Source: Diaphorobacter aerolatus (GTDB lineage Bacteria; Pseudomonadota; Gammaproteobacteria; Burkholderiales; Burkholderiaceae_C). From it: DNA of 64,000 nucleotides. The notes under the pieces are model-generated. The model was given only the letters and a program-made list of their open reading frames with translations, did not search any database and was not told the DNA's origin. The stretch is taken from contig NZ_CP060783.1 in assembly GCF_014489535.1 (NCBI RefSeq), forward strand, positions 2,356,001 to 2,420,000, given 5' to 3'. The position numbers and the translations under genes are program-made. Each line of letters begins with the position of its first letter. Within the stretch, counting starts at the first letter, position 1. Below are positions 19,626 through 30,156 of the stretch, piece by piece.

Positions 19626-20630
19626 CTACTTCATCAGCCCGAAGGTTCTGGCGAGTTCCGCGTAGGCCTTGGTCTGCTTTTTCACGTAGGCCTCGAGTTC
19701 CGCGCCGGTTCTGTTGAACGGGAACAGTCCCATCTGTTGCTGCACCTTGGCGAATTCGGGCGTGGCCATGGTTTTTTCGAATGCCCGCTTCCACCAATCG
19801 TAGTCGTCATCGTGCACCTTGGGACCCATGTAGAAGCCGCGAATGACGGGCCATTCGATGTTGAAGCCCTGCTCCGCCGCAGTCGGCACGTGGGCCAGCT
19901 TTCCGGGAAGGCGCTCGTTGTGGTAGACCGCGAGCACGCGAATCGGCGCACCGCCATCAAGCATCGTGGCGGCTTCTGCGGCATCGCCCATGAAGGCCTG
20001 GATGTGTCCACCGCGCAAGGCCGTCACTGCCTCGCCGCCGCCTTCGAACGCGACGAAACGCATTTTCCTGTGATCGAGCCCTGCGGCCCTCGCGGTGAGT
20101 GCGGCCTTCATCCAGTCCTGGCTGCCGATGGAGCCGCCCGCGCCCAGCACCACTTTGGAGGGATCGCTCTTGAAGGCGTTCATCAGGTCCTTCAAATCCT
20201 TCATCGGTGAATCATCGCGCACCACGGCAACGCCGTAGTCCGCGCCCACGGCCACAAGCCAGCGCACGTCGTTCACGTCGTACCTGCCGAATTTGCCCTG
20301 CGCGAGATTCAGCAGCGAGCCGCTCGAAAAGGCCACCAATGCCCCGCCTTCCGCTGGCCGTTGCGCGACGACGCTGTTGTATGCCACCGCGCCGATGCCA
20401 CCCGGCATGTAGAGGGTGCGCATGGCGCGCGTCAGTTCGCCGGACTCGCGCAGCGCCGTCTGCGCGAGGCGGCAGGTCAGGTCAAAACCGCCCCCGGGCT
20501 GCGCGGGCGCGATGCACTCTGGGCGACGCGGTTCTGCATGCGCTGCCGTGGCAATCAGCAAGACAAAAACGGCCAGTATCGGGCCGACACCAGGAACGGA
20601 CTTCCATCGACTGAAACGGCAATTGAACAT
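19626..20630 (-). CDS. tctC: periplasmic tricarboxylate-binding protein
   Basis: The cognate binding protein of the tctDECBA operon, 334 residues. Signal peptide with AVFVLLIATAAHA, then ECIAPAQPGGGFDLTCRLAQ, the citrate-type first loop, and a C-terminal PEFAKVQQQMGLFPFN. It is diverged from the five other TctC/Bug proteins in the window and keeps the TctC-of-Salmonella style APA.PGGG.D motif. Citrate or a related tricarboxylate is the likely ligand. ATG 20630 fits the signal peptide; the frame continues upstream without support. Confidence 0.9.
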   Translation of the reverse strand: MFNCRFSRWKSVPGVGPILAVFVLLIATAAHAEPRRPECIAPAQPGGGFDLTCRLAQTALRESGELTRAMRTLYMPGGIGAVAYNSVVAQRPAEGGALVAFSSGSLLNLAQGKFGRYDVNDVRWLVAVGADYGVAVVRDDSPMKDLKDLMNAFKSDPSKVVLGAGGSIGSQDWMKAALTARAAGLDHRKMRFVAFEGGGEAVTALRGGHIQAFMGDAAEAATMLDGGAPIRVLAVYHNERLPGKLAHVPTAAEQGFNIEWPVIRGFYMGPKVHDDDYDWWKRAFEKTMATPEFAKVQQQMGLFPFNRTGAELEAYVKKQTKAYAELARTFGLMK

Positions 20631-20705
20631 GTGCTGTGTCTCCGGTTGTAGATGTTGAAAGCTGCCGTAAAGCTTAGACAGCGCAGGCTTTCGTCCGGCT
20701 TTCAA

Positions 20706-22178
20706 TCAAGGGTTATTCCCAAGCGGATCCTGGGTTCCGGTGAAGCGCAGCCCCGCCTGCAAGCCCATTACCTTGCCGTCCACGCACCGGTTGCGCAGGC
20801 TGAGCGTTGCGCCGTGGGTCGCGGCGATGGTCTGCACAATCGCGAGGCCCAGGCCCGCGCCCGGCTGCCGCCTGCCCGCAGCGCCTCGGCGAAAGCGGCT
20901 GCCGGCGCGCGCGATATCGTCGTCGCTCATGCCGCCGCCCGAATCCTCCACGAGCACGCTCAACGCACTGTCTTCACTGCGCAACGCAAGCGTCACCTGA
21001 CCACCGCGAGGCGTGTAGCGGATCGCGTTGTCCAGAAGATTGCTCAGGGCCTCGCGGAGCAGCCATTCGAGGCCCTGCACCCGCGCCTTCGATGCATCAC
21101 CGCGCGAGCAAAGCTCCACGCCGAGATCGATGTTCCGCGCCCTCGCGAGTGGCCACAGACTCGCGACGACCGCCTGCGCGAGCGCTGCCAGTTCCACCGG
21201 CGTCATCTCAGCGCCCTGCCCCGCTTCGCGCGCGCGGGCCAGCGCCAGCATTTGCTGCGTGAGGCGCTCCGCGCGCGTGAGGCTCTCCTGCATCGCGTGC
21301 AGCGCGGATCGCATTTCCTCGGGATCGCGCTCGCGCAGCGCGTAGCTCACCTGTGTGCGCAGCACGGCGATGGGCGTGCGCAACTGATGCGATGCATCGT
21401 CAAGAAACTGACGCTGCGCGCGCGCCATCTGCGCATGCCGCTCCATCACGTGATTGATGGATCGCACCAGCGGCTTGACTTCGGACGGCAGGCCTTGCAC
21501 CTCGACGGGGGACAGATCGTCGGGCGCGCGCGCATCGAGCCGTGCACGCAGCCGCACCAACGGCTTGAGCGTCATGACCACGCCGGCCACCAACAGCAGC
21601 ACGCTCATCGCGACCACCAGAGCATCGCGCTCGATGGCCCGCTGGACCATGTCCGACTCAAGCTCGCTGCGCATGCGCAGGCTCTCGGCCACCTGCACGA
21701 TGATGCGGCTGTCCGGATTGCTGGCAATGGGCGGCGACGCCTCGCGCATCACGGCCGCAACGCGCACCGGCTCGTCCATGTAGAGCGCGTTGTAGAACCT
21801 CGGCTCGTTCAGCCTCAACGGCTCGCGCGGCAGAGGTAGATCGGGATTGCCGATCTCGGCCAGTCCGTCATCGAGTGCCACGCGGAAGTACACCGCGCCA
21901 TTCACGGTCAACTCGAAAAATTCCAGCAGCAGATAGGGCTGCTCCACCGACAGTCCACCGCTCTCGGTCGAGGTGTTGTAGTTCACCGCGCGCAAGGCAC
22001 CGGCCATGGCGCGGTCGTGGGCGACGTCAACCTGCGAGCGCATGAAGTGCGTGGACCACAGCAGACTGCCGCCCATGACCAGCAGCAGCGCGGGCACGAG
22101 CCACCACAACAGCGCGGCCTTGAGCGAGCGCGGACGCCAGCGGACGAACCGCGTGCAAGACCGCGCCTCATGCGTCAT
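20706..22178 (-). CDS. tctE: TctE-type sensor histidine kinase
   Basis: Inner-membrane kinase of the citrate/tricarboxylate-sensing pair, 490 residues. First membrane helix at about 20-42, a periplasmic sensor domain to about 180, second helix VVAMSVLLLVAGVVM, then H-box DDASHQLRTPIAVL, N-box LLREALSNLLDNAIRYTP, and G-boxes EDSGGGM and GAGLGLAIV. The long sensor loop without HAMP linker matches the 2CSK_N type. Overlaps tctD by four bases and is followed after 75 bp by tctC. Confidence 0.93.
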   Translation of the reverse strand: MTHEARSCTRFVRWRPRSLKAALLWWLVPALLLVMGGSLLWSTHFMRSQVDVAHDRAMAGALRAVNYNTSTESGGLSVEQPYLLLEFFELTVNGAVYFRVALDDGLAEIGNPDLPLPREPLRLNEPRFYNALYMDEPVRVAAVMREASPPIASNPDSRIIVQVAESLRMRSELESDMVQRAIERDALVVAMSVLLLVAGVVMTLKPLVRLRARLDARAPDDLSPVEVQGLPSEVKPLVRSINHVMERHAQMARAQRQFLDDASHQLRTPIAVLRTQVSYALRERDPEEMRSALHAMQESLTRAERLTQQMLALARAREAGQGAEMTPVELAALAQAVVASLWPLARARNIDLGVELCSRGDASKARVQGLEWLLREALSNLLDNAIRYTPRGGQVTLALRSEDSALSVLVEDSGGGMSDDDIARAGSRFRRGAAGRRQPGAGLGLAIVQTIAATHGATLSLRNRCVDGKVMGLQAGLRFTGTQDPLGNNP

Positions 22179-22876
22179 GAAGACCCCGTGTCGCCATCGC
22201 GGGCGGGCTGTTCCTCAAGGCAATAGCCAAGCCCGCGCAAGGTGACGATCTGCACGCGCAGGTCCACGAGCTTCTTGCGCAGGCGGTGGATCAGCACCTC
22301 GATGGCCTCCGGGTTGACCTCGCTGTCACCGGGAAACACGCGATCCAGTATCTGCTGCTTGGTAACCGGCTCGCCGCTGCGCTGAATCAGCACCCGCAAC
22401 ACCCCATGCTCGCGCGGCGACAGCGCGAGTGGTTCACCGCCGCCGACGTGAAAGCGCTGCGCCGCCAGATCGAGGGTCAACGGCCCGCATGACAGGCGCG
22501 GTTTCTCGCGACCACGGCTGCGGCGCACAAGGGCCTGCAAGCGGGCCTCCAGTTCGTCCACCATGAAGGGCTTGGGAAGGAAATCATCGGCGCCGTTCCT
22601 GAGCATTGCGACACGTTCGACCAGCGAGTCGCGCGCCGTGAGCACCAGCACCGGCGTGCGGTCGTCGCGCGCGCGCATGCGCTCGAGCACGCCATGGCCA
22701 CTGATTCCGGGAAGCCCCAGATCGAGCACGACTGCATCGAATTCTTCCTGTCGAAGGCGGGCATCGGCCAGCGCTCCGTCGTCGGCCCACTCCACCACAA
22801 TGCCCGCCTGCCGCGCCAGCGTGCGCGACAGCCAGTGCGCAAGATCGTGTTCATCCTCGACCAGCAGAATTCGCAT
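22175..22876 (-). CDS. tctD: TctD-type response regulator
   Basis: OmpR/PhoB-class transcription activator of the tct transporter, 233 residues. Receiver motifs: VEDEHD acidic pocket, phospho-acceptor Asp in VLDLGLPG at about 51, LTARD and the KPF lysine. The C-terminal winged helix includes LSPREHGVLRVLI and RLRKKLVDL. ATG 22876 starts exactly at the conserved MRILLVEDE; upstream codons in frame do not belong to the domain. First gene of the operon; its promoter lies in 22877-23029, where a 12-bp palindrome CCGACGCGTCGG occurs at 22989-23000. Confidence 0.93.
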   Translation of the reverse strand: MRILLVEDEHDLAHWLSRTLARQAGIVVEWADDGALADARLRQEEFDAVVLDLGLPGISGHGVLERMRARDDRTPVLVLTARDSLVERVAMLRNGADDFLPKPFMVDELEARLQALVRRSRGREKPRLSCGPLTLDLAAQRFHVGGGEPLALSPREHGVLRVLIQRSGEPVTKQQILDRVFPGDSEVNPEAIEVLIHRLRKKLVDLRVQIVTLRGLGYCLEEQPARDGDTGSS

Positions 22877-23029
22877 GCCATCCCCTCGCCTCCGCGCCCC
22901 AACGGGCGTCGGTTTTGTTTGCAGGAGAAGCAGTCTAGTGGTGCGATCAATGCACCCACGCATAGGGCGTGATCGATATCAAGCCTCACCGACGCGTCGG
23001 CAAATTCGTCGCCAATCAGGCAGGCAGCA

Positions 23030-23893
<864 letters not shown>

Positions 23894-24174
23894 GGGAAAT
23901 CTTCGGTGGTGCGATTGATCGAATGGGTGATTGGCGCAGCAGCCCAAAGCCGTGCGCAAACGCCATGAAAACGAGCTTCAATTTTACGTCGCAGCTGCGC
24001 GACCACCGCGCGCAAAGACCTGGCCTCACCCGGCATGAAGGGTATTCATGGCGCCGCCGCACAGCCACGGTCAAGCCGCTGCCATACTGTCAGGCTAACA
24101 ACCGACGCATTTCGCATCATTCTTTTTATTATTGCGACCTGCGTCATATCCCCCGCAACTTACGCGTCTGACCG

Positions 24175-25914
24175 ATGAGCCAAACTCTCGCCCCTCGCCG
24201 CCTTCCCGCATGGGTTCCCCTGCGCTATACATCGTTCTGCGTCGCGTTGCTCGGCACGGGGCTGTTCTTCGCCGCCGCGCGTTTCTGGGGCGGGGGTTGG
24301 TGGTGGGTCGGTTATGGCGTCTGTCTGGCGCTGTCCGTGCTGGGCGTGTGGGACATGCTTCAGACCCATCACTCCATCCTGCGCAACTACCCGATCATCG
24401 GGCACTTCCGTTTCATGCTGGAGTACATCCGCCCGGAAATCCGGCAGTATTTCATCGAGTCCGAACAGGAGGCGCTGCCGTTCTCGCGCGCGCAGCGCTC
24501 GCTGGTCTATCAGCGCTCCAAGGGCGAGTCCGACAGCCGCCCGCTCGGAACCCTGCTCAACGTGAGCGCACAGGGCTACGAATGGGTGAACCATTCGATG
24601 CAGCCCACCAAGCTCACCTCGCACGACTTCCGCATCTGGATCGGTGGCGACCCGGACCAGCCCGTCGAAGGGGTGTCGCCCTGCACCCAGCCCTACCATG
24701 CGAGCATCTTCAACATCTCGGCGATGAGTTTTGGCGCACTGTCGGCCAACGCGATTCTGGCGCTCAACAAGGGCGCGAAAACCGGCGGCTTCGCGCATGA
24801 CACCGGCGAGGGATCGATCAGCCAGCACCACCGTGTCCACGGCGGCGATCTGATCTGGGAGGTGGCCTCGGGCTACTTCGGCTGCCGCAACGACGACGGC
24901 AGCTTCAACGAAGAAAAGTACACCGCCAACGCCACCGACCCGCAGGTCAAGATGATCGAGCTGAAGCTCAGCCAGGGTGCCAAGCCCGGTCATGGCGGCA
25001 TGCTGCTCGGCCCCAAGGTCACGCCCGAAATTGCCGCCGCGCGCGGCGTTCCGGTCGGCGTGGACTGCATCAGCCCGCCCACGCACAGCGCGTTCAAGAC
25101 GCCGGTCGAGATGATGCATTTCATCGCCCGCCTGCGCGAAAAATCGGGTGGCAAGCCTACCGGCTTCAAGTTCTGCGTGGGCCATCCCTGGGAATGGTTC
25201 GCCATCGTCAAGGCGATGCTCGAGACCAACATCACGCCCGATTTCATCGTCGTCGATGGGGCCGAGGGCGGCACGGGCGCGGCACCGGTCGAATTCGTCG
25301 ACCATGTCGGCGTGCCGCTGCAGGAAGGCCTGCTGCTGGTGCACAACACGCTGATCGGCGCTGGCCTGCGCCACCGCGTGAAGATCGGCGCGGCAGGAAA
25401 GGTGATCACCGCGTTCGACATCGCGCGCATGATGGCTCTGGGTGCCGACTGGTGCAATGCGGGGCGCGGCTTCATGATGGCGCTGGGCTGCATCCAGGCG
25501 CAAAACTGCCACACCGGCCACTGCCCCACGGGCGTTGCCACGCAGGATGCGGGTCGTCAGAAGGCTCTGGTCGTGCCCGACAAGGCCACACGCGTCGCCA
25601 ATTTCCACAACAGCACGCTGCACGCGTTGCTGGAGATGGTGCAGGCAGCGGGCCTGCAACATCCGGGCGAGATCACGGCGCATCACATCGTGCGCCGCAT
25701 CTCCGACACCGAGGTGCGCCAGCTCGCCAATCTGGTGTTGCGCGTGGAGCCGGGCGCACTGCTCGGCGAACTGGACAAGCAGCACAACGTGTTCAAGCAA
25801 TACTGGCCCGGCGCAAGCGCCAACACCTTTGCGTTCTCACCGCCGCCGCTCGCACCGAGCGCGCCGGAAAAGGCGAAAAAAGCTGCCAAGGCCGAAGCAC
25901 TGCCGACATCCTGA
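24175..25914 (+). CDS. FMN-binding glutamate synthase family protein
   Basis: A 579-residue membrane-anchored protein with two N-terminal hydrophobic helices (about 18-60) followed by the glutamate-synthase central/FMN TIM-barrel fold: NISAMSFGALSANAI, GEGSISQHH, KPGHGGMLLG, VDGAEGGTGAAP. A cysteine set CIQAQNCHTGHCPTG (C-x5-C-x4-C) matches the 3Fe-4S ligands of GltB. It lacks the glutaminase and C-terminal domains of GltB, so it is not a full glutamate synthase; the archaeal-type/GlxD-like group has no agreed function. The last 35 residues are Pro/Ala/Lys-rich. The 281-bp upstream gap contains no other gene. Confidence 0.85.
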   Translation: MSQTLAPRRLPAWVPLRYTSFCVALLGTGLFFAAARFWGGGWWWVGYGVCLALSVLGVWDMLQTHHSILRNYPIIGHFRFMLEYIRPEIRQYFIESEQEALPFSRAQRSLVYQRSKGESDSRPLGTLLNVSAQGYEWVNHSMQPTKLTSHDFRIWIGGDPDQPVEGVSPCTQPYHASIFNISAMSFGALSANAILALNKGAKTGGFAHDTGEGSISQHHRVHGGDLIWEVASGYFGCRNDDGSFNEEKYTANATDPQVKMIELKLSQGAKPGHGGMLLGPKVTPEIAAARGVPVGVDCISPPTHSAFKTPVEMMHFIARLREKSGGKPTGFKFCVGHPWEWFAIVKAMLETNITPDFIVVDGAEGGTGAAPVEFVDHVGVPLQEGLLLVHNTLIGAGLRHRVKIGAAGKVITAFDIARMMALGADWCNAGRGFMMALGCIQAQNCHTGHCPTGVATQDAGRQKALVVPDKATRVANFHNSTLHALLEMVQAAGLQHPGEITAHHIVRRISDTEVRQLANLVLRVEPGALLGELDKQHNVFKQYWPGASANTFAFSPPPLAPSAPEKAKKAAKAEALPTS

Positions 25915-26051
25915 TACGCTAGGGCCCTCTGCACGAATCGATCAACAAGCCGGTTCGTCCACGAGATCCCCAGGGATAGTTTCGGCGGCCCGACGTCAGC
26001 GCCAGCAATGCGGACGCACGGCGGGCCGCCTCGTACTTCAGTATCTTCGCC

Positions 26052-26888
26052 GTGCCACCGATTCCACCCGCCGCCACCACCCGCCTAACCACGGATTTCG
26101 ACGCCTTCCTCACGGAACAACTGCGCACGCAGTCCAAGAACATTCAACGCTACGAAACCGGCGGTCAGTGGGTCTGGATCAAGCGCACCGGCCCGCTGGT
26201 GCCCGCCTGGCGCTACCGCATCCTGCGCGTACTGCGCGTGCTGATGAACGAGCCGGTGCTGGGGCCGGTCGTGAACCACGGCGGGCGCGAGGCCATCGCC
26301 ACCGAAGTGCGGCGCCTCAGGGATCTCGCCTCGCGCGGCATTCGCGTGCCGGCGGTACTGGCCGCGCAGGACGATGGTTTTGTGATGAGCCACCTGGGCC
26401 TGCCCGGCGAGCAGGTGCACTCGCTGGGCAACGTCATCCGCGCCGCCGTTCCCAAGGGTGCCGAGGCCGTCATGCCGCTTTGGCGGCAGGGCCTCGCGAT
26501 GATCGACCAGGTCCACCGCTCGGGCACGGTGCTGAGCCAGGCATTCGCACGCAATCTGGTGGTCTGCCCCGACGGCGAGCTTGCCTGTGTCGATTTCGAG
26601 GACGATCCGACCGCCGTGCTGCCGCTCCCGGTCTGTCAGGTGCGCGACGCACTGTGCTACGCGCATTCGACCGCCATCTATCTGAGTCATGCGGGCGCGC
26701 TCGAACAGGCACGCGCGACCTGGCAGCAATGGATCGCCCAACCCGGACGCAGCCCGGAGTTCCACACCGTGCTGAACAACACACTCGGGCGCATGCGCTG
26801 GCTGCGCATGCTTCCCGCCAACCGCAGCCTCGGGCGTGACACGGAGCGCCTGCGGGCGATGTGGGATCTGATGCGCCCCGCTCCGTAG
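26052..26888 (+). CDS. degenerate serine/threonine kinase-like protein
   Basis: A 278-residue cytosolic protein resembling small bacterial RIO/lipopolysaccharide-kinase-like folds. A nucleotide-loop-like GGQWVWIKRTG near residue 37 includes the candidate ATP-binding Lys; the catalytic-loop region reads IDQVHRSGTVLSQAFARN, and LACVDFEDDP takes the place of the DFG motif. The usual HxD aspartate of the catalytic loop is not where expected, although the following Asn is. The start is a GTG at 26052; no in-frame ATG lies before conserved sequence. Function unknown; it could act on a small molecule or lipid. Confidence 0.65.
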   Translation: MPPIPPAATTRLTTDFDAFLTEQLRTQSKNIQRYETGGQWVWIKRTGPLVPAWRYRILRVLRVLMNEPVLGPVVNHGGREAIATEVRRLRDLASRGIRVPAVLAAQDDGFVMSHLGLPGEQVHSLGNVIRAAVPKGAEAVMPLWRQGLAMIDQVHRSGTVLSQAFARNLVVCPDGELACVDFEDDPTAVLPLPVCQVRDALCYAHSTAIYLSHAGALEQARATWQQWIAQPGRSPEFHTVLNNTLGRMRWLRMLPANRSLGRDTERLRAMWDLMRPAP

Positions 26889-26904
26889 AGAAGCGCGCCA
26901 TTGC

Positions 26905-26955
26905 ATAAAATTGTGAATAATTGTCAATTATTGAGCATAATTTTATTCACATCAA
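26905..26955 (+). promoter_or_regulatory. AT-rich palindromic control region
   Basis: A sharply AT-rich stretch immediately upstream of the IPTL protein gene. AATAATTG-T-CAATTATT at 26916-26932 is a perfect 8-bp inverted repeat around one base, nested inside a second pair TGTGAATAA (26912-26920) and TTATTCACA (26943-26951). This looks like a regulator-binding site, possibly of the CRP/FNR type, overlapping the promoter of the gene starting at 27034. Confidence 0.5.
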
Positions 26956-27033
26956 GCTAATACATGATCCAAATCAATAGCCTGCGTCTAGAGTTGCGCC
27001 ATCCGGTCTCCCCGCAACTTTGGTTGGGTCAAT

Positions 27034-30000
27034 ATGTATTTTTCGCCATCTGGTTCTCGCCTGCTGCATCTTCTTTTCGTTGTCCTGATGCTTGCAGTCT
27101 CCGGATTGTTGTCTGCGCAAGCACACGCGCAGGCAGGCCCCAGAATTCTGGTGTTGACGACCGACGAAGGTCAGCCGGGCGATACGAATACATTCGAGCA
27201 GGATGGCAAAGACGCCTCGGACAACCTGGCCCGGGCGTTTGGTAACGGAACCGCCTTCATCTCGCCCGCGCCGCAGGTGAAGTATCTGTATGGAGCGCTT
27301 TCGATCCGTAGCACGAAGGCGGGCGACGTCATCGCCGCGCGTCCAAATACCGATGACAGCCTCTATCCCAGCACCGCCACCAACACCGTGCGGGTCGTGG
27401 ATTCCGCAGGCACCGCCGTCGATCCTGCAACGGGACTGACGACCGGTGCCAACGAGAGGGTGGTGTACGTGCCGGACAGTCGGCCAAGACTCGACTCCGC
27501 CAACCTCGCCGCGATCTTCAAACCCGATGACGCGGAACGCTACGACCTGGTGGTGATCGGCTCCACCTACCGCAAGGTGACCGACGAGGCGTATCAGACA
27601 TTGGCGGCGCTCATGCAGAATCCCGCACTCAAGCCCAGGGCCGTTCTGTTCTTTGTCGATTCCTGCTGCGATGGGGTTATTCGAGCGCCTTGAACGTCGC
27701 TCGCTTCAGCGCACTGGTACTCAAAAAGGCAACGGCCGGCGTGGCACCGACCATCAATGCGACTGCCGGAACCGCCTTTTTTGGCATGGACACACTGCTC
27801 GTGAGCGGTATTTACTCGGGCTCCTTCGAGACACTGCTGCCATCGATTCGCGGCGGATATTTCACGCACATGACGGGAGTTCCCAAGGACAACATCCTTT
27901 ACGGACCCATACCATCCGCAGCATCGAGTACCGGCAACGCCTATGGCGCATTCTTCCCCGCTGCGCAAGTCTTCAGCCAACCCAACGAGCCCGGTGGAAC
28001 CTGCCTGTTCTCCGTCATCGACATCTCGCCGTTTGACACCAGCGCGGGGCTTAACAACCCCTATCAATTCAATACCTCGAGCATCGGACACAACCTCGGA
28101 CAGGCTTTTGTCAATGCGGCGGCGGCGGGAGGCTCGTGTGGCGGCATGGCGTCGATTGCCGCGTCACCGCCAACGCAGTCCGTCACGCTGAATGCGCCAA
28201 TGGCCACCATCACGCTGACGGTCAAGAATGAAACCCTGCCCGTGCCGAACGGCTCCCCTGCCGGCTCGGGATCGATTTCCGGTGGCCGCGTGGCCGCGAC
28301 GCTGCCTGCGCATCTGCAATTCGCCGCGAACAACACGATCACGACGACCTGCACGCAAGGCATCGATCCTGGCACGAGCGCGCAGGGAGTGACGACCAAT
28401 ACCACCACCGGTTTTTCCGTCACCGGCATCACCATTCCCAACCTCGGTTCGTGCCAGATCACCTTGCCCGTGACCTGGACCGACACCAGCGTTCCAGCCA
28501 CCAATGCCTGCATCCAATCCGCGCTCAATACCGCGACGCTGAGCATCACCCCGGGCGCGGCCCAGCAGTTCAGCACCACCCAGGGGCAGACCAACGACAT
28601 CGCGACCGCGAGCGTGGTCTGCACCGCCCCGAGCTGGAACTGACGGCCATGCCCGTCTCCGGCCCCTATGCCGCTGGCGGCACCGTGACCTACAGCGTCA
28701 CCGTGAAAAACCTCAGCCAGACCGCCGCCGCACCGGCGAGCGGCGCCTTTCTGAGCGGTCTCGCGCCTGCCGGCGCAACGCTGGTGAGCGTGGTCAACAG
28801 CGCCACCAACGCGTCAGTGAACTGCGCCAATCCCGCCAACTGCCCGCTGCCGCAGACGTCCCTGCCGACGATGGCTCGGGTACCAACACGACGAGCTATA
28901 CGGTTCAATTCATCGCGCCCTTTAGCAGCCCGGCGATGAACTGGACGCCCACGGTTTCGCTGGCCGTGCCGACTTCGGAAGTCACCCTCGCGAACAACTC
29001 CGCCGCGCTTGCAGCCGCTGTCCAGAAAACGGTGTCGGTGGCCTCGGTCATCACCACGACCGGTCCGGCAAGCCTCGCGCAATATGTGGGCGATGCAATG
29101 AACTTCAATATTGGCGGCTGCATGAACCCTGCGGGCGCAGGCAACAGCCCGCTTGGTTCGCCCACATCCGGACCAGAGATCTCGCAAGTGGGCGATGCAG
29201 GTGTCGCCTGCGCCGTCGCGTTCACGAATGCGCCCGATCCCGCCAAACTCCCGGCGGGCTACGTGCTGGCCTCACCCACACCCACGCTGGTAAACACGCC
29301 CGACAGCCTGGGTAACGATCACTTCCTCGCGACCTGGAACGCCGTGCCACCGAGTGCCGTCTCGATCACCGGCAGCGTCCAGGGCGCACCCAGCACGTTC
29401 CCAGCCGACCTCGTCGGCAAGACCGTGAACTACAGCCTGGACTGCGCACCCGGCGCGGCCATTCCCGCAAGTGGTCAATTGACGATTGACGCAAACGGCC
29501 AGTTGACGGCACCATCCACGGTCGTGCCTTCGGGCTCGAATTGCACGGCGATGACCATCGACGGCATCGGCCAGTTGCCCGCCGCGCCGCAGAACTACGA
29601 GTGGAAGAGTTCCAGCGCCACGCTGCAAGGCAGCAATGCCTTCGTCGCCACGCTGGTCATGGCACCCAAGCAGCAGGCAGTGACCGTCACCGGCGTCGTG
29701 ACCGGCGCACCACCCACCTTCCCGGCCGATCTGGTCGGCAAGACGGTTGCGCTCACCATGAACTGCACCCCGGACGCCGCACAGCCCGACACCGTCACCC
29801 TGACGATCGACGCGACGGGACACCTGAGCACCCCCACGCAACCCATGGTGAGCGCCACGGCAAGCTGCTCACCCCAACTCGCCGAGTCCACGCCCTCGCT
29901 GGCACTGCCGCAGGACTACGAGTGGAAGCCTTCGAGCGTGTCACCCGCAAGCGGCAACAGCAGCTTCGTCATCACCCTGACCATGGCCAAGAAGACCATC

Positions 30001-30138
30001 ACACCAACGCTCGCCACCCCCGTACCCACGCTCGGCGAATGGGCGGTCTACGCACTGAGCGTGCTGATGCTGCTGGCCGCGGCGTGGCAGATGCGCATGC
30101 GTGGCCAGCGCGCGCAGCGCCAGCCAACCAAGCGCTGA
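27034..30138 (+). CDS. secreted IPTL-CTERM protein, three frameshifts
   Basis: A large exported protein, about 1035 residues once three single bases are restored (27673-27676, 28627-28630, 28865-28866; G or C runs). Signal peptide with LFVVLMLAVSGLL and an AHA cleavage site. The N-terminal ~350 residues (ILVLTTDEGQ, VVIGSTYRK, FFVDSCCDGG) match no family I recognise. The middle resembles DUF11-like adhesin domains (GGTVTYSVTVKNLS). Two 107-residue copies of a beta-rich module follow (29360-30000). The tail VPTLGEWAVYALSVLMLL plus an Arg-rich end is an IPTL-type sorting signal. Probably anchored or processed at the cell surface. Low complexity and Thr/Ala richness fit a surface role. Confidence 0.8.
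29360..30000 (+). repeat. two tandem copies of a 107-residue coding module
   Basis: Within the IPTL protein, two consecutive units with a period of 321 bases share ADLVGKTV, TLTIDA-like and NYEWK/DYEWK-type segments. The first copy runs about 29360-29680 and the second about 29681-30000. They are clearly related but differ at many positions, so this is an old in-gene duplication rather than a recent one. Such repeats are usual in modular surface proteins. Confidence 0.75.
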
Positions 30139-30156
30139 TCACACCAGCGCCCACCA

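Noticed and set aside
27034..30138. Three separate small genes instead of one
   Set aside because: The second and third parts have no signal peptide or start site, and each junction is repaired by one base in or near a homopolymer run.
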